Assembly (NCBI GenBank): GCA_025766275.1
Contig: JAFKAC010000008.1
Coordinates: 806,001 to 870,000, forward strand
Length of the DNA: 64,000 nucleotides
From: Lactarius indigo
Lineage: Eukaryota > Basidiomycota > Agaricomycetes > Russulales > Russulaceae
Direction of reading: 5' to 3'
Shown here: positions 34,626 through 45,201 of the stretch, piece by piece
How positions within the stretch are numbered: the stretch's first letter is position 1
Layout of the letters: every line of letters starts with the position of its first letter
The notes under the pieces: model-generated
Databases searched by the model: none
What the model was told of the DNA's origin: nothing
Seen by the model: the letters and a program-made list of their open reading frames with translations, nothing else
Position numbers and translations under genes: made by a program

Positions 34626-35617
34626 GGCGATGCCTTCGACTCAGCCGCACCCGGGCAGTAGATAGAAAAAAAAAATGTATTCTCTATACTATGTAGTCTA
34701 CAGCAATACAAATGTTTTATTTTATTTTTGTCAGAGTTTGCGCAAGGTCGTCTGAGGAGACGCCAAAAAAGAGGACTTACCCACTTTTCTTCTGAGAGCC
34801 CCAGCAGACACTGGAAACGCACGTTGAGCAAATATATTCCGTTTTTGGCCAGCTTGTTCCTGGCTCAGCCAGGCAGAATCCATTCTCGCCCGCTCACGCG
34901 TACTCACGAGCCGGGCGAGCCCTGCCTAATCTGGTCATTCCTAATCGAGCCTGGCTCAGCCCAGCTCAGCCAGCTCGCGAGCCGAGCTGAGCCAATTTTG
35001 GTCCTGAGCCGATGTGTCAGCTTGGCTCGGCTCAAAACAGCTCAGCTTGGCTGGCTCAGCCGATTTGAGCCGAGCCACGGCAACACTAGTTGGACTGCCA
35101 TTGACTTGTTGCTGTCCTTGCGCGTATCTGTCACTGTACGCCCATCTCTCTCGGCAACCCCAACACTTGGCGCAATGGCAGCGCGGCTCTGACCCTCGGC
35201 CCACTCGTCTGGCCGCGTGGCTACTGGATATGGGACAATGTTTGGCAACTGGTCATGGGGGTAGTGCCCGTAACCCCATGGCTGAAGTTGTGCGTTGCCA
35301 GCCCCAGGATAGGAGGCGAAGTGGGGAGGGAATGGAGCCTGAGGGTAAGCCAGTGGCGCACCATACGGCTGCATGCCGTAGGGTTGCGCGCCATACAGTT
35401 GTGCGTAGACAGGCATGTTCCTGTCCAGACCGGCAGTATGATACTGACCGTTGCCACCCGGAACAGGATATGCTCCAGCATGTAAGTGCTGGAATGATGG
35501 CGGCGGCGGCATGAAAGGATGCTGCTGCATGACTGGTGGTGGTGCTGGCGGCGGTAGCGTTGGGCCCATAGCTGGACCAGGACCACTTGGGCGTATTCGA
35601 CGAGCTCGTGGAGGCAT

Positions 35618-36189
35618 AGGATATGACAGTCGATGGCACCAAATGGTGTCAAGATTATATTTATAGTTCAGGTGCAGTGGTCTGTCTTCACACTTCAATT
35701 CTCTGGTGGCTGACACTGGTGCCTACGTGGTTCACACAGCCGTTGCTTGCACGTATTGTGGTCATCAAAAACACGGGATTTGTCAATTTTTTCGAACTCA
35801 TTGGCAATCCCAGCAGTGGCCGTGTGCGCAAGCCAATGCGCATGTGCCAGCAAGCCCACAGAACGTTTGGCAATAGCGCCCTTCTGACATTGGTACTCAG
35901 TAGCACCCACTTCAATATACTACATGACTCTCCTTCCTGTATCGTCGGATGAATTTTATTTTTTGAACACAACTACAGCGTGTTGCAGAGAGTCGGCATG
36001 GTGATTCCACCCTGAGCTCGACTTAGCATCGAAATTGATCCACAGATTAGTAAATTTAATTTTCAATTACTACGAATTTTTATTTTATTTCATTTTTAAT
36101 TACTACAAATAATTTCTCGTGAGCAAAAAGTTCGGCAGACTTAACAGGACACCCTTTCAAGCTCAGCCTGGACGCCTAATGTGGTCGCG
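35618..36189. other. Right sub-terminal region of the Tc1/mariner-type element
   Basis: No reading frame I can support. It holds the presumed promoter of the minus-strand accessory gene (start at 35617) and an AT-rich stretch at 36040-36120 before the right inverted repeat. Confidence 0.5.
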
Positions 36190-36216
36190 AGGGGCCCCCC
36201 ATTTTGGATTCTGCTG
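36190..36216 (-). repeat. Right terminal inverted repeat of the Tc1/mariner-type element
   Basis: Reverse complement of the left repeat, followed by TA at 36217-36218. The match stops at the CCCCT boundary; sequence further inside the element is not inverted-repeated. Confidence 0.9.
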
Positions 36217-36626
36217 TAACTTGAAAGACACAGCAAACGACACTGTCCGTAGTAAACGGGCCACAGTGCATCTGAGATTCTGAGTCGGTCATTTACGTGC
36301 AGGACAACCTGCATGGAGATAAGACTGCACTGCTCAGACTCGCTGCTCTGAAATAGTATTGTATATAGGGCCCGACGTGACAGTACCACCACATGAGGCT
36401 GTCTTCTGACCGGTGGTGCCGGAAGTTGACTCAGTTGACTCGGAGTTCGTTGACCTGGCGCTACGTTGAGTCACCGCTTTTCAGTGAGTCACAACTCAGT
36501 CATCGGGTCTCGTTCTCTCCGGTCCCTCATGGCATTGAGTCCTCCTTACTGGCTTGTGGGTATAAAATGTGCGCTTAAGAATCCCAATTCTTTCATTCAG
36601 ACCCGTTGGCATTGGCCATCGTAGTC

Positions 36627-38620
36627 ATGTCTTCACTTATTCAGCTCACAACCATCGTTCAACCTCTTCTTACGCTACTAAACAACACCGTCGAGGCCAC
36701 ACAAGATAACACATTCACGAACGCAACACAAAATGCGACTGTGTCAGATACACCTTTGCGAATGCCCACCGATTTCTCCTCACTGTTGGCATTCATATAC
36801 TCTATATCTGCTCTTCGCGACTACTTGAAGCTCATTGTCCTTGGTGGCGCTTTGGAGACCCTTCGTCGTCTCTATTCGAATTCTTACTCGAATCTTGTGG
36901 ACCGGTTCTTCCTCACGGCGACCTTCGAAAGCGACGACATGGCATTCAGTAAGCAGCCTTTTCCTCATGGTTTCTTCATCCGACTAATTGAGGGCTCAGG
37001 CTGGATGATGTTCTGGCTTTCTTCTCTTCCTCAGTGGCGTCAATTCCGAGACTTCTCAGTCAGCACCGGTGACTTTGCTCTGGGCGGAGATGCTCTAACG
37101 CTCTACGAGAATGAGGACGAACAATTGCAACAACGGAGAAGACGATCTGTTCGATATCTACCGTCTTATAACGCAAGTTATCGAATGTGGTATAAGGGTA
37201 GATATGTCACCGTATCTCGGGTCAAGGAGGAAAGTCGTTGGACCACGGACAAGTCGACCTTGACCATCACGTCCGTATCTTTGGCCGTTTTCTAGCAGCC
37301 TCTTCTCTGAAACTACTCTTGCAGCATTTTCTCTCGTGACCGCACAATCCTTGACACCATGATCCTCGAGGCGAGGGAGAAATGGATGTCCGCGAGAAGT
37401 GACAAGATCGATATTTACGCCAGTGAGAGGTTAGTTCGGTAATCCCCAAAAAGAATTATCCGTTGACGTTGTTTGTACCAGGTACGGCGATGATTGGAAT
37501 CACGTTGCTTCGCGGCCCAAGCGCTCTTTGAACTCGATCGTGCTGGATGAAGGTACTAAGGAGCTGCTTCTTGATGACGCCCGTGACTTTATGCGAAGCA
37601 AAAAATGGTATGCTGATCGAGGTCCGTCTCTTGTCTTATTTTTGGTTCTGCGGTATCTAACTAATATATTTAGGCATTCCTTTCCGACGTGGATACCTCT
37701 TGTATGGGGCTCCTGGATCTGGCAAGACCTCCATCATTCACAGTCTTGCTGGAGAGCTCGGCCTTGATATATACATAATCTCCCTCTCGAAAGCTGGCCT
37801 TGACGATGCCAGCCTGAACTCGTTGATTTGTTCACTTCCAGAGCAATGTGTTGCGATCATGGAGGATATTGATGCGGCGTTCACGCATGGAATTACTCGT
37901 GATATATCCGGTACAGACCTCGAAGATCCCCGGATCCGCGATCCATCACGACAGGGTAACGACGATGACCCTGAGGATGGTCCTAACGAAAAGCGAGATG
38001 GGGCACGAACTAGCAGCGCCGAATCTGGATGCAAGATCACACTCTCGGGACTACTCAATGCGCTCGACGGCATCTCTGCACAGGAAGGCCGCATACTGTT
38101 TGCAACTACCAATCGGTACCACACACTCGATCCCGCACTCACGCGCCCGGGCCGCATGGACCTCCATGTTGAATTCCGTCTTTCCAGCCGCTACCAGGCC
38201 AGGGAACTGTACAAGCGCTTCTACTTCCCGGACACTCCCGAGGTCGAAGGCGCCTCGACGGACGAGGACGATGAAAGTGATGCGGTGCCTAGCGACTCTG
38301 GGTATGTCACGCCAACAAAGGAGGGTCCCAATACCCCACCGACCGCGCCGAAGAGTGTTGTACAAGACGCGCTACCCAACTACAGCGGTACCGCTCACTC
38401 GACGACTGCGCCAAAATTGTCAAGGAAACGGGTCGAACACCTCGCGGAACGATTCGCGTCGCAGATACCCGAGCGCGAATTCTCGATGGCCAGTTTGCAA
38501 GGGTACTTGATGTCGTATAAAATACGCCCCTTGCAGGCAGTGGACAATGTTGAGCAGTGGATCAAGGACACCCGAGAAGCACGAGACCGCAGAGCCGACG
38601 CAAGGGCTGTGCGTGTCTAG
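36627..38620 (+). CDS. BCS1-like AAA ATPase, copy 2, intact
   Basis: Five exons (36627-36948, 37000-37270, 37325-37429, 37482-37621, 37674-38620) total 1785 nt, coding for 594 residues. The N-terminus MSSLIQLTTIVQPLLTLLNN precedes a hydrophobic segment (LLAFIYSISALRDYLKLIVL). The BCS1-specific region (ESRWTTDKSTLTI, RDRTILDTMILEAREKWMSA, GDDWNHVASRPKRSL, then KELLLDDARDFMRSKKWYAD) leads into the AAA domain: Walker A GAPGSGKTS near residue 291, Walker B AIMEDIDAAF, and LFATTNRYHTLDPALTRPGR. An acidic insertion (DDDPEDGPNEK) interrupts the domain, and a Lys/Arg-rich tail ends EQWIKDTREARDRRADARAV. Bcs1 proteins are membrane-anchored ATPases, classically mitochondrial; this expanded family may act elsewhere. 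Intron positions and flanks match copy 1 at 23164, so the pair arose by tandem duplication before or around the time the transposon landed between them. Confidence 0.88.
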
Positions 38621-39285
38621 TGGATAAAATCATAGATGGCCCGTATAACAAATATTCTTGTAGTTTTACAACACTTCAGCATATCCTCTTGCATAGATTA
38701 ATTGCACTTTATGAGGACACTGTACGGTAGGACTCAAACTCCTAATTGATATACCGATTTACCATTTTACTTGCGACTGAGAGCTAAGTTCTATGTCTGA
38801 GAACGAACAAACAACTATTGGTACTGTATAGCCTGTTCGGCTCCACGAGAGTGTGGGAGAGGGTCACGTGACACCTTAACTATATATTCTGACCCGAGTC
38901 CGAAAGGGCCTGAAGCGAAACTCGAGCTCAAGACGAAAACCAAAGGTGCGAAAGCAAAAATAGAGTTGCTTGTGCTCTTACTAGTAACTGCAACGTGTGG
39001 GCGTTGCTTGACAAGTTGCTGAGGCAGTGTTTGGACTCCAGGTTAATCAAGGCAAGGCAAGGCAACAAGATTGCAAGGTGAGAAGGGCGCACGGAGTGGG
39101 ATGCTGTCGAGGATACAATTACAACGAGGTGCGGAGACTTCATTTCCATACACTACAACTACCAAGTTCAGTCGAGATAACCCGAGTCCAAGAATGATAG
39201 GTATTCACGACATACGAAACCATCCCGATGAACAACCAGTTCGACGACAACCCACGTACTAACAGCCTCACTTTGACTTGCGGAC
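38621..39285. other. Intergenic region after BCS1-like copy 2
   Basis: No gene seen. The part from about 39140 onward is duplicated at about 41890-42010 (the phrase ccagttcgacgacaaccca occurs in both) and marks the left edge of the MYND-gene duplication. Confidence 0.5.
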
Positions 39286-40133
39286 CTATTCCCTTGGAAG
39301 TGGAAACGAGTAGTATTCGTGGAAGTGTTCCCAATCCTGCCTCATCAGCGCCGCAACTTGGTTCAGCAATTTGCAATCCTTCTTGTGATCTGACCAGTCA
39401 CCTACTTGGCAATCCTACGTGCGAACAGGCCTCAGCTCTTGACTTCGTAGGGCACAATGTCCAGAGCCCCGGGGCTAGCTGCTCACCTTGCTGCAATACC
39501 AAGTAACGTGACAACCAGAACAGCGTTGACGAGCGCCAGTCGTCGTATTGCACTTTTTACAGGCGGGGACTTCGTCCGACTGGGAAAGACTACTCGAAAT
39601 GCGATCACTGAGAGCGAGGAGTCGTTCCAAAGTGCAAGGGAAAAACTGAGTAGGTTGATCTTTTAGAAGGTTCCCCTCCAATAGAATGAGTACGGTATTA
39701 CCTGCACGCGATCGGCATCTTCAATTCTAAACCCGACGGATCCATCTGCGAAGCCGTGCTGCTGGGCATAAAGAATAGCGATGGTGTTCCCCTTATTGGT
39801 GCGGGACTCGGGGACATTGGGATGGACGGGGAAGTTGGACCTTCCAGGTGTGAAGGTTGTGAAGGCTCCTCCGACTTGATGTGAATCCAGGTAAAAACTA
39901 GTGATGACTTTGTCGCCCCTTCTGTCCTTCACCGTAAGACATAGTCGAGTGAAGACTACGTTCTCTGTAATTTCGCCTAGATAACACCAATGGCGTATAG
40001 GAGCATAGACGCCCTCTTCACGTTCGCGGTAGTACGCATAGGGAATGTCGTGTTCGTAAGGACATTCCCTGAAGGAGGGAAATGCTTTCTCGTCTCGAAG
40101 ATTGGTGCTTGTAGATGCCATGCGTCCTGTCAT
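39286..40133 (-). CDS. MYND-type zinc finger protein, intact copy
   Basis: Exons 40133-39702, 39645-39487 and 39414-39286 (introns 56 and 72 nt) total 720 nt, coding for 239 residues. The N-terminal two thirds is a domain unknown to me, with IPYAYYREREEGVYAPIRHW, then TRLCLTVKDRRGDKVITSFY, FPVHPNVPESRTNKGNTIAI and QHGFADGSVGFRIEDADRVQ. The C-terminus is a MYND finger: ACKKCNTTTGARQRCSGCHV, then TWYCSKDCQVGDWSDHKKDC, with all seven Cys and the His in the usual spacing. MYND fingers bind proline-rich partners and occur in many Agaricomycete proteins of unknown role. The start at 40133 (MTGRMASTST) aligns with the start of the second copy (MKQRSVPTTT at 42856). Confidence 0.8.
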
Positions 40134-40880
40134 TGTTCGAGCTGAAGTGAATAGAGTTGTTCTAAGGCGGAGCAAGGCAGGAGCGGTGCTTTTTTTTTTG
40201 TCTTTGAGCGAATGAATGAGGCGACACGTGCTCATTCCTCTCTTTCGTGCCACCACCTGTCCTGACTGTCCTTCACTCATCGGGAGGCCCGCCCACCGCG
40301 CTGCGACCTCACTTCGGGCTTCGGACACAAAGCCCGATCGAGAACGACCTTCGACTTTCCGCCAAGTCTCTGTACGCAGCCTATTTTTTCCTTCATATCG
40401 CTCAAGCTACCCTTGTATACTCAAGGACTTGGTACTATTTAACTTTCGCTACCTCCAGTTTACAACTGACCCCAATTCCGGGGGCGTCCTGTCCGAGCGT
40501 TTATCCGTCCTTCTGTGGGTTCTGTCTGTGGCGTCACTACTTGGAGCCAAAGGTTGCACAGACAATCTGTTCCCTGGGCGGGAAATACCATGAACTCGCT
40601 ATTCGGTGTTAGGCTATGAGCTAGCATCCCAAACAAGGTGAAAGTGGTCTTGACGCATCCACCATTACTTCGAGAAAGGTTCAACGCCTACCAGGTACCG
40701 GGAAATGACGTGCTCAGCCAAAATTTTAATTGACAGGCACTCACAGCTCAGCAACTAAAGATCAGGCTAAACCAGGTACGTGGCCGACTTTTTCTCATGG
40801 TGGCATATAAATTAACAAGCGCTCGGAGGCTCAGTCGGGTACCGCCAGAGGCGTCACCTAACTCGGGTACACTGGTCCTG
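40134..40880. repeat. Duplicated intergenic module, copy I
   Basis: This segment holds the promoter side of the MYND gene and recurs, diverged, at about 43230-44210 (copy II) and 53340-54080 (copy III). Shared phrases include a tctacgcagcc-like word, the ccctgggcggga/ccccgggcggga word, ctcagccaaaatt, and ggtaccgccagaggcgtcac. No gene is visible within it. Confidence 0.6.
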
Positions 40881-41140
40881 TCCTCTATCCCTGCCCATTG
40901 GGATTTCAGAAGGCGCACCGGTCTCTCTCTTTGCGAACTCGCGCCAGGACTCAGTGAACCGCATCCCGTAGGGCAGAACGCCGCCGCCGTGGTTCCCACG
41001 ATCCTCTGGGATCGCGACCAGCTCGTCCTTATATGCAGGTGCCCGATGCGTGCTGGGTTGTCGAGCGAGGTTTCTTGCGCGCGGAGGTCGATGAGGGTGT
41101 GTACAACGAGTAGAGCCTGCGCAAGGTCGGACGGAAGCGG
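40881..41140 (-). pseudogene. Flavin monooxygenase relic I (C-terminal exon fragment)
   Basis: The plus strand shows the same order of phrases as the last exon of the intact monooxygenase at 54420-54700: ctcgcgccaggactcagtga, then gatgcgtgctgggttgtcga and gcgcgcggaggtcgatgag. Indels and lost segments break every frame. Only the 3' part of the coding region is recognisable. Confidence 0.65.
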
Positions 41141-42009
41141 CGCAATCTAGGGATAATCAGTGAGAGGATATGGATGTCGGTGGCATACCGGTCGCAATAT
41201 GGGGAGAGGACAAATAACAAGTTCCCTCTCAAATAATCCTGCGAGGATGTGGCATGGTCGACCAGAATAAATATTTCGAGAAAATCAACGGCGGCGCCTT
41301 GGCTGTTCAATAAGGAAGCTTTTCCCAAGAGCGCCTAGATATGCCGTTTCACCTGACCTCTACATGGGCATGCTTCTGGGGAACATGACATGGAGCCACC
41401 ATAGTCATCCCTGCATTGCGGTGAGGCCGACCAATTGCGATCTGCAACTGTGTCGAAGATCGTCAATGAAAGGTAACCCTCTCGGACCTGGCGGAAGATC
41501 GGAAATTGTGGAAAGCTCGCTCAGCGAGCTTGGCGATGAGCCAGAGGATAAAGCCCCGAGGGACGTCGCAGAAAGGAGGTTGTCTGTCCTGTGATACCGC
41601 CATACATCCAAGTAAAACCAGTGACTTCAGGATGATCGTGCTAAGTCCCTATCACAGGAAAGGCTATCTGATACGCCACCACTTGTCAGAAGAAATACAA
41701 ACACCTTTTGTGCCCTTTTTCGCATCCTGAAGGAAGTCGCCCAACCCAAGGACCCCGACTGCCCACAAGGAACTTACTCACGGCACGACGCAAGGGGCTG
41801 TCAAGCACCCAAATGGGGTTAAGATAAAATCTTACTGTAAGACGTCAGGCGAGTCAAGAGATATGTCATTCTCCAACAAATATCTCGTAAGATTTTCACA
41901 ATTGTGTCGTACCGTCCATGAACAACATGTATCCATGACCACAGAACCATCGTGATAATGATGACCAGCCAGTTCGACGACAACCCATTCGCTCTAGCAG
42001 CCTCACTGT
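41141..42009. other. Gene-free stretch between relic I and the second MYND copy
   Basis: No gene or repeat with a clear identity. Short frames have no recognisable features; the right edge (from about 41890) belongs to the MYND duplication. Confidence 0.4.
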
Positions 42010-42856
42010 GACCCGCAGATCTACTCCTTTGGAAGTGGAAACGTGTAGTATTTGTTGTGGAAGTGCTCCCAATCCTGCTTCATCAGCGCCGCAACTTGGT
42101 TCAACAATTTGCAATCCTTCTTGTGATCCTGACCAGTCACCTACTTGGCAATCCTACGTGCGAACAGGTCTCAGCTCTTGACTTCGTAGGGCACAATGTC
42201 CAGAGCCCCAGGCTAGCCGCTCACCTTGCTGCAATACCAAGTAACGTGACAACCAGAACAGCGTTGACGAGCGCCAGTCGTCATATTGCACTTTTTACAG
42301 GCGGGGACACCGTCCGATTGGGAAAGACTATTTGAAATGCGTTCGCTGAGAGTAAGGAGTCGTTCCAAAGTACAAGGGAAAAACTAAGTAGGTGGATCCT
42401 TTAGAAGGTTCCTCTACAATTGGACGGGTCTCACCTGCACTAGATCTGCGTCTTCAATTCTAAACCCGATGGATCCATCCATGAAGTTGTGCTGCTGCGC
42501 GTAAAGGATAGCGATGGTGTTTCCCTTATTGGTGAGGGACTCGGGGACATTGGGATGGACGGGGAAGTTGGACATTCCAGGTGTAAAGGATCTTAAAAAT
42601 TGAGGTGTACCTAGGTGAAAGTTGGCGGGGACTTCTTCGCCTCTTCTGTCCTTCACCCTAAGACATAGTCGATTGAAGACCATTCTTTCTGTAATCTCGC
42701 CTAGGAAGCACCAATGGCGTATGGGAGCATAGACGCCATCTTCACGTCCGCGGTAGTAGGTATAGGGAATGTCGTTTTCGTGAGGACATTCCTCGAAGGA
42801 GGGAAACGCTTCTCGTCTCCAAGATTAGTGGTTGTGGGTACCGAACGTTGTTTCAT
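42010..42856 (-). pseudogene. MYND-type zinc finger gene, second copy with two frameshifts
   Basis: This is a diverged duplicate of the gene at 39286-40133 with the same two intron positions. The start at 42856 gives MKQRSVPTTTNLGDEK. A one-base deletion near 42812 (gagaa-gcg versus gagaaagca in the intact copy) shifts the frame. The conserved central part (FNRLCLRVKDRRGEEVPANF, then SLTNKGNTIAILYAQQHNFM) reads in a different frame. The finger exon is recognisable, but one extra G near 42127 (gactggtcaGgatcac on the minus strand) destroys the end of the MYND motif. Two independent single-base changes make this the decayed copy of the pair. Confidence 0.7.
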
Positions 42857-43229
42857 TGTTCGAACTGGGAGTGAACAGAGCTGACCGACCACAAATAGCT
42901 GGTCCAAGGCGAAGTGGGTGTAACAGTGGCGTAGAAACTGATACTACTGAGGCAAGCCGAGACAGTGTGAGGTCTTTGATAGATTCTTTAGAGAGAGGTT
43001 TGAGATAGTGGACACAACAGAGCAAACGGGAAGGATAAGTAAGGGGAAAAGGTGACTGGGCAACCGAAGTGACGAGGCCGCCCTTTTTAAGCTCGTCTCT
43101 GGAATCCTGGAATGTATGTGACGTCTCGAACAATCCAGGATTGGAAGTGTGAAGGAAGCTCGACGACCGGCGTGATTGGAGCGTGAAAGGAAGCAATACA
43201 TGGCCACTTCAGTGAGGAGTCGAGGCAAG

Positions 43230-44210
43230 ACCATTGTCTTTGCTTTGAGCGGACGAATGAAGCGGCACGTGCACAGTGCACTCTTACGTATTGCCACCGC
43301 CCGTTTTCATAGAATTGGTGGAACTTTTCATTTCGCACCCCCTCCACTGTACTGAGGGAATCGCCATAGGATTACGACGCTACAGTAACGGTCATCAGCT
43401 TTCTCCGGGAGGGCCCCTCGCTCGTCGCGACCATACCTCTACAAAACTCCTCATTCCCGATCAAGTAGCCCTTCTTCCACCCAGCCTCTACGCAGCCAGA
43501 CGGCAGAGTAGTGACGCTCGAAGACGGAAGTCGATAAGGGACCGCGGAGGTTACATGCTCCAGTATGGTGTCGTCTGAGCTTAGACGCGTGTAGGAATTG
43601 ACGTCAGGTTTTGATCTTCACCGTCTTCTCTTCCCCTTCTACATTCTGCCAAGCGTTCTACCAGACTAGGTCCGTCCAAGGAAGTCTCTGTCAGTCCACT
43701 TGACCCATCCAACCATTCCAATCCAGGCGGCGTCCGTCCAGGCGTTTGTCCGCCCTTCTGTCGGGCTGTCCGCTCTTGTAGGTTCCGTGTGGCGTCACCA
43801 CCTGGAGCTGAAAGCCGTACAGACGAACCGTTCCCCGGGCGGGAAAAAGCCATGTCTTTGGCGTTCGACAGGTAATGAGTCGGCATCCCAGACAAGGTGA
43901 GAGTGGCTAGGGCCATACCAAGATCGGTCTCGTCGCGTCTAGTCATGACTCCGAGAAGGGTTCAGCGTGCGTGCTCAGCCAAAATTCCAACTAACGGGTA
44001 TTCGCAGCACGCACAAAATGTCCTGCCACTTGGCGCACTCACAGCGATGACACCAACAGTAGAACGAATACCGCCCGGTGCGGTGACGGCTGCTAAAGAT
44101 CAGCTAACTTGGAGGCTAGTTGGTACCGCCAGAGGTGTCACGTGGCTCGGATATGGATCTGCATCACAAATCCTGACCTCCGTGCCTGTTGAGTCGGTGT
44201 CTCCAACGAT
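43230..44210. repeat. Duplicated intergenic module, copy II
   Basis: Corresponds to copy I at 40134-40880 and copy III at 53340-54080. It is placed the same way, between a MYND promoter and monooxygenase 3' sequence. No gene is visible within it. Confidence 0.6.
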
Positions 44211-44389
44211 ACCTTTAGCGATACGAAAGATAGATACCATATATTATGGGTAAATAGGCAAATAGAGCGCAACTTGAAGAAACCCTACCAAGGAGATCCC
44301 GAATGATCAGCCTGTCTCCGTCACCCGAACGCATTCCGCCACTCCACGCATGACTGGGTGACCCTGCGGGACCCTTACCCAGTCATCCC

Positions 44390-44890
44390 CTTCCTTGTTC
44401 CTGGTACCACTCGACCAGTCGCACCACCAGATCGATATCAACCCACTCTGCCTCGTCCCCACGCTTCACGGCGTCCAGCCACTTGTGTACCTCGTCTTTG
44501 CCGAGCATCTCCATCTTCAACCACGCGAGGTCCAAGCGCCCGATCTCTCTCGTTGCAAACTCGCGCCAGGACTCGGTGAGCTGCGTGCTACGGGGTGGGA
44601 TGCCGCCGCAGTAGCGCCCACGACCCGGAGGAACGCGACGAGCTCGTCCTGGTACCCAGCGCCTCCACCGGGCTGCACGATGCGGTGCCCGATGCGTGCA
44701 GGGTTGTCGAGCGCGACTTCCTGCGCGCGGAGGTCAGCGAGGGCGTGCGCGACGAGCAGAGCCTGCGAAGAGTCGAATATACCGTTCTCGACGAAGGTGG
44801 GGAGCCGGTGAAGGTGATAGAGCGCGGGGCGTACGTCAGCGCGACGAACAAAACTTGCCGGAAGAGCGGGCGGAGGTACCCCCATTTGCA
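44390..44890 (-). pseudogene. Flavin monooxygenase relic II (C-terminal exon fragment)
   Basis: Aligns with 54290-54790 of the intact gene: gtaccactcgaccagtcgca, tgcccgatgcgtgc, ggttgtcgagcgcg and ggagccggtgaag-type phrases. On the minus strand the peptide ADLRAQEVALDNPARIGHRI, then VQPGGGAGYQDELVA, matches the intact protein, but deletions (including the segment between ALADP and LADLRAQ) and shifts break the frame. Upstream exons are absent. Confidence 0.75.
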
Positions 44891-45201
44891 CCTTTGTGTT
44901 TCCTCTCTCATTATGGCGCGTTGTCGGCGACCTCAACCGTGTCTGTTGATATACCCCGTCAGCAGTCCTGCCGCGGAGCTTGCTTCGCAATTCGCGGGGC
45001 TACTCGGCCCAGCTCGACCCAACGTCTTTAGGGCGAATACAGTAAGGAAGGTCAACTATTTACGGTATCTGTCCCAGGCCAACCATCAAGATCAACACAA
45101 AGACAAAGCCGTCCATATTGCCTCAGTGAACTTTGATCCAGCATGTTACATTACACGTCAGACTGTTTACAAGAACTACGGATATACTATGGTGGTTCAA
45201 T

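Larger units (their letters stand above)
28876..35088. mobile_element. hAT-superfamily DNA transposon, 6.2 kb, with perfect 8-bp target duplication
   Basis: The left end starts TAGTGTTGCCGTGGCTCGGC at 28876; the right end is its reverse complement, ending at 35088. The inverted repeat is 23 bp. The flanks carry the perfect direct repeat GTTGGACT (28868-28875 and 35089-35096), the 8-bp duplication diagnostic of hAT elements. Sub-terminal regions at both ends (28880-29000 and 34860-35080) are full of GGCTCAGC/GCTGAGCC phrases, likely transposase-binding repeats. Inside, on the minus strand, is a multi-exon hAT transposase. Two GC-rich simple arrays and an A-rich microsatellite account for much of the extra length. 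Matching duplications and identical ends point to a recent insertion. Confidence 0.92.
27208..35617 (-). pseudogene. Accessory gene of the Tc1/mariner-type element, interrupted by the hAT insertion
   Basis: Before insertion the gene had two exons: 35617 down to the insertion site and on from 28867 to 28829, then intron 28782-28828 (GTACGT…GAAG), then 28781-27208. Counting one target copy, the coding length is 2142 nt, exactly 714 codons. The first about 170 residues are Pro/Tyr/Gln-rich (start MPPRARRIRPSGPG). A conserved-looking core follows: WQFRVEVDRDQVRQTFAAQT, then MAWPDFEAEALERFNAREDV and VAVASVREKALVARTRAVTM, with a short Lys-rich motif GKGKKKEKRSRD and a Cys/His-containing block (LCSEHSKASGLRKYCWIEP) leading to HAEMTLWAKLIVS. 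The tail has a run of about two dozen Glu residues. I recall similar multicopy unknown proteins in basidiomycetes with the TLWAK block; no function is known. The hAT splits it near codon 175, so it should no longer make the full protein. Confidence 0.75.
25641..36216. mobile_element. Large Tc1/mariner-type transposon carrying a second gene and a nested hAT
   Basis: A 27-bp inverted repeat begins CAGCAAAATCCAAAATGGGG at 25641-25667, and its reverse complement lies at 36190-36216, differing at one position (A/G at base 8). Both ends are flanked by TA (25639-25640 and 36217-36218), the target duplication expected for the Tc1/mariner superfamily. Between the ends are a DD34E transposase on the plus strand near the left end and an accessory gene of 713 codons on the minus strand whose start lies near the right end; the two are convergent, about 190 bp apart. 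Subtracting the internal hAT (6213 bp plus one 8-bp duplication), the element would be about 4.36 kb. That is long for Tc1/mariner elements, which normally hold only a transposase. The intact transposase frame and near-identical ends suggest recent activity. Confidence 0.85.

Noticed and set aside
33546..34661. Long plus-strand frame (371 codons) rich in Asp-His, and overlapping Thr/Ala, Arg/Gly and Val-rich frames
   Set aside because: All follow from the GACCAC-type simple repeat, which lacks stops in several frames; no codon structure, splice sites or conserved motif.
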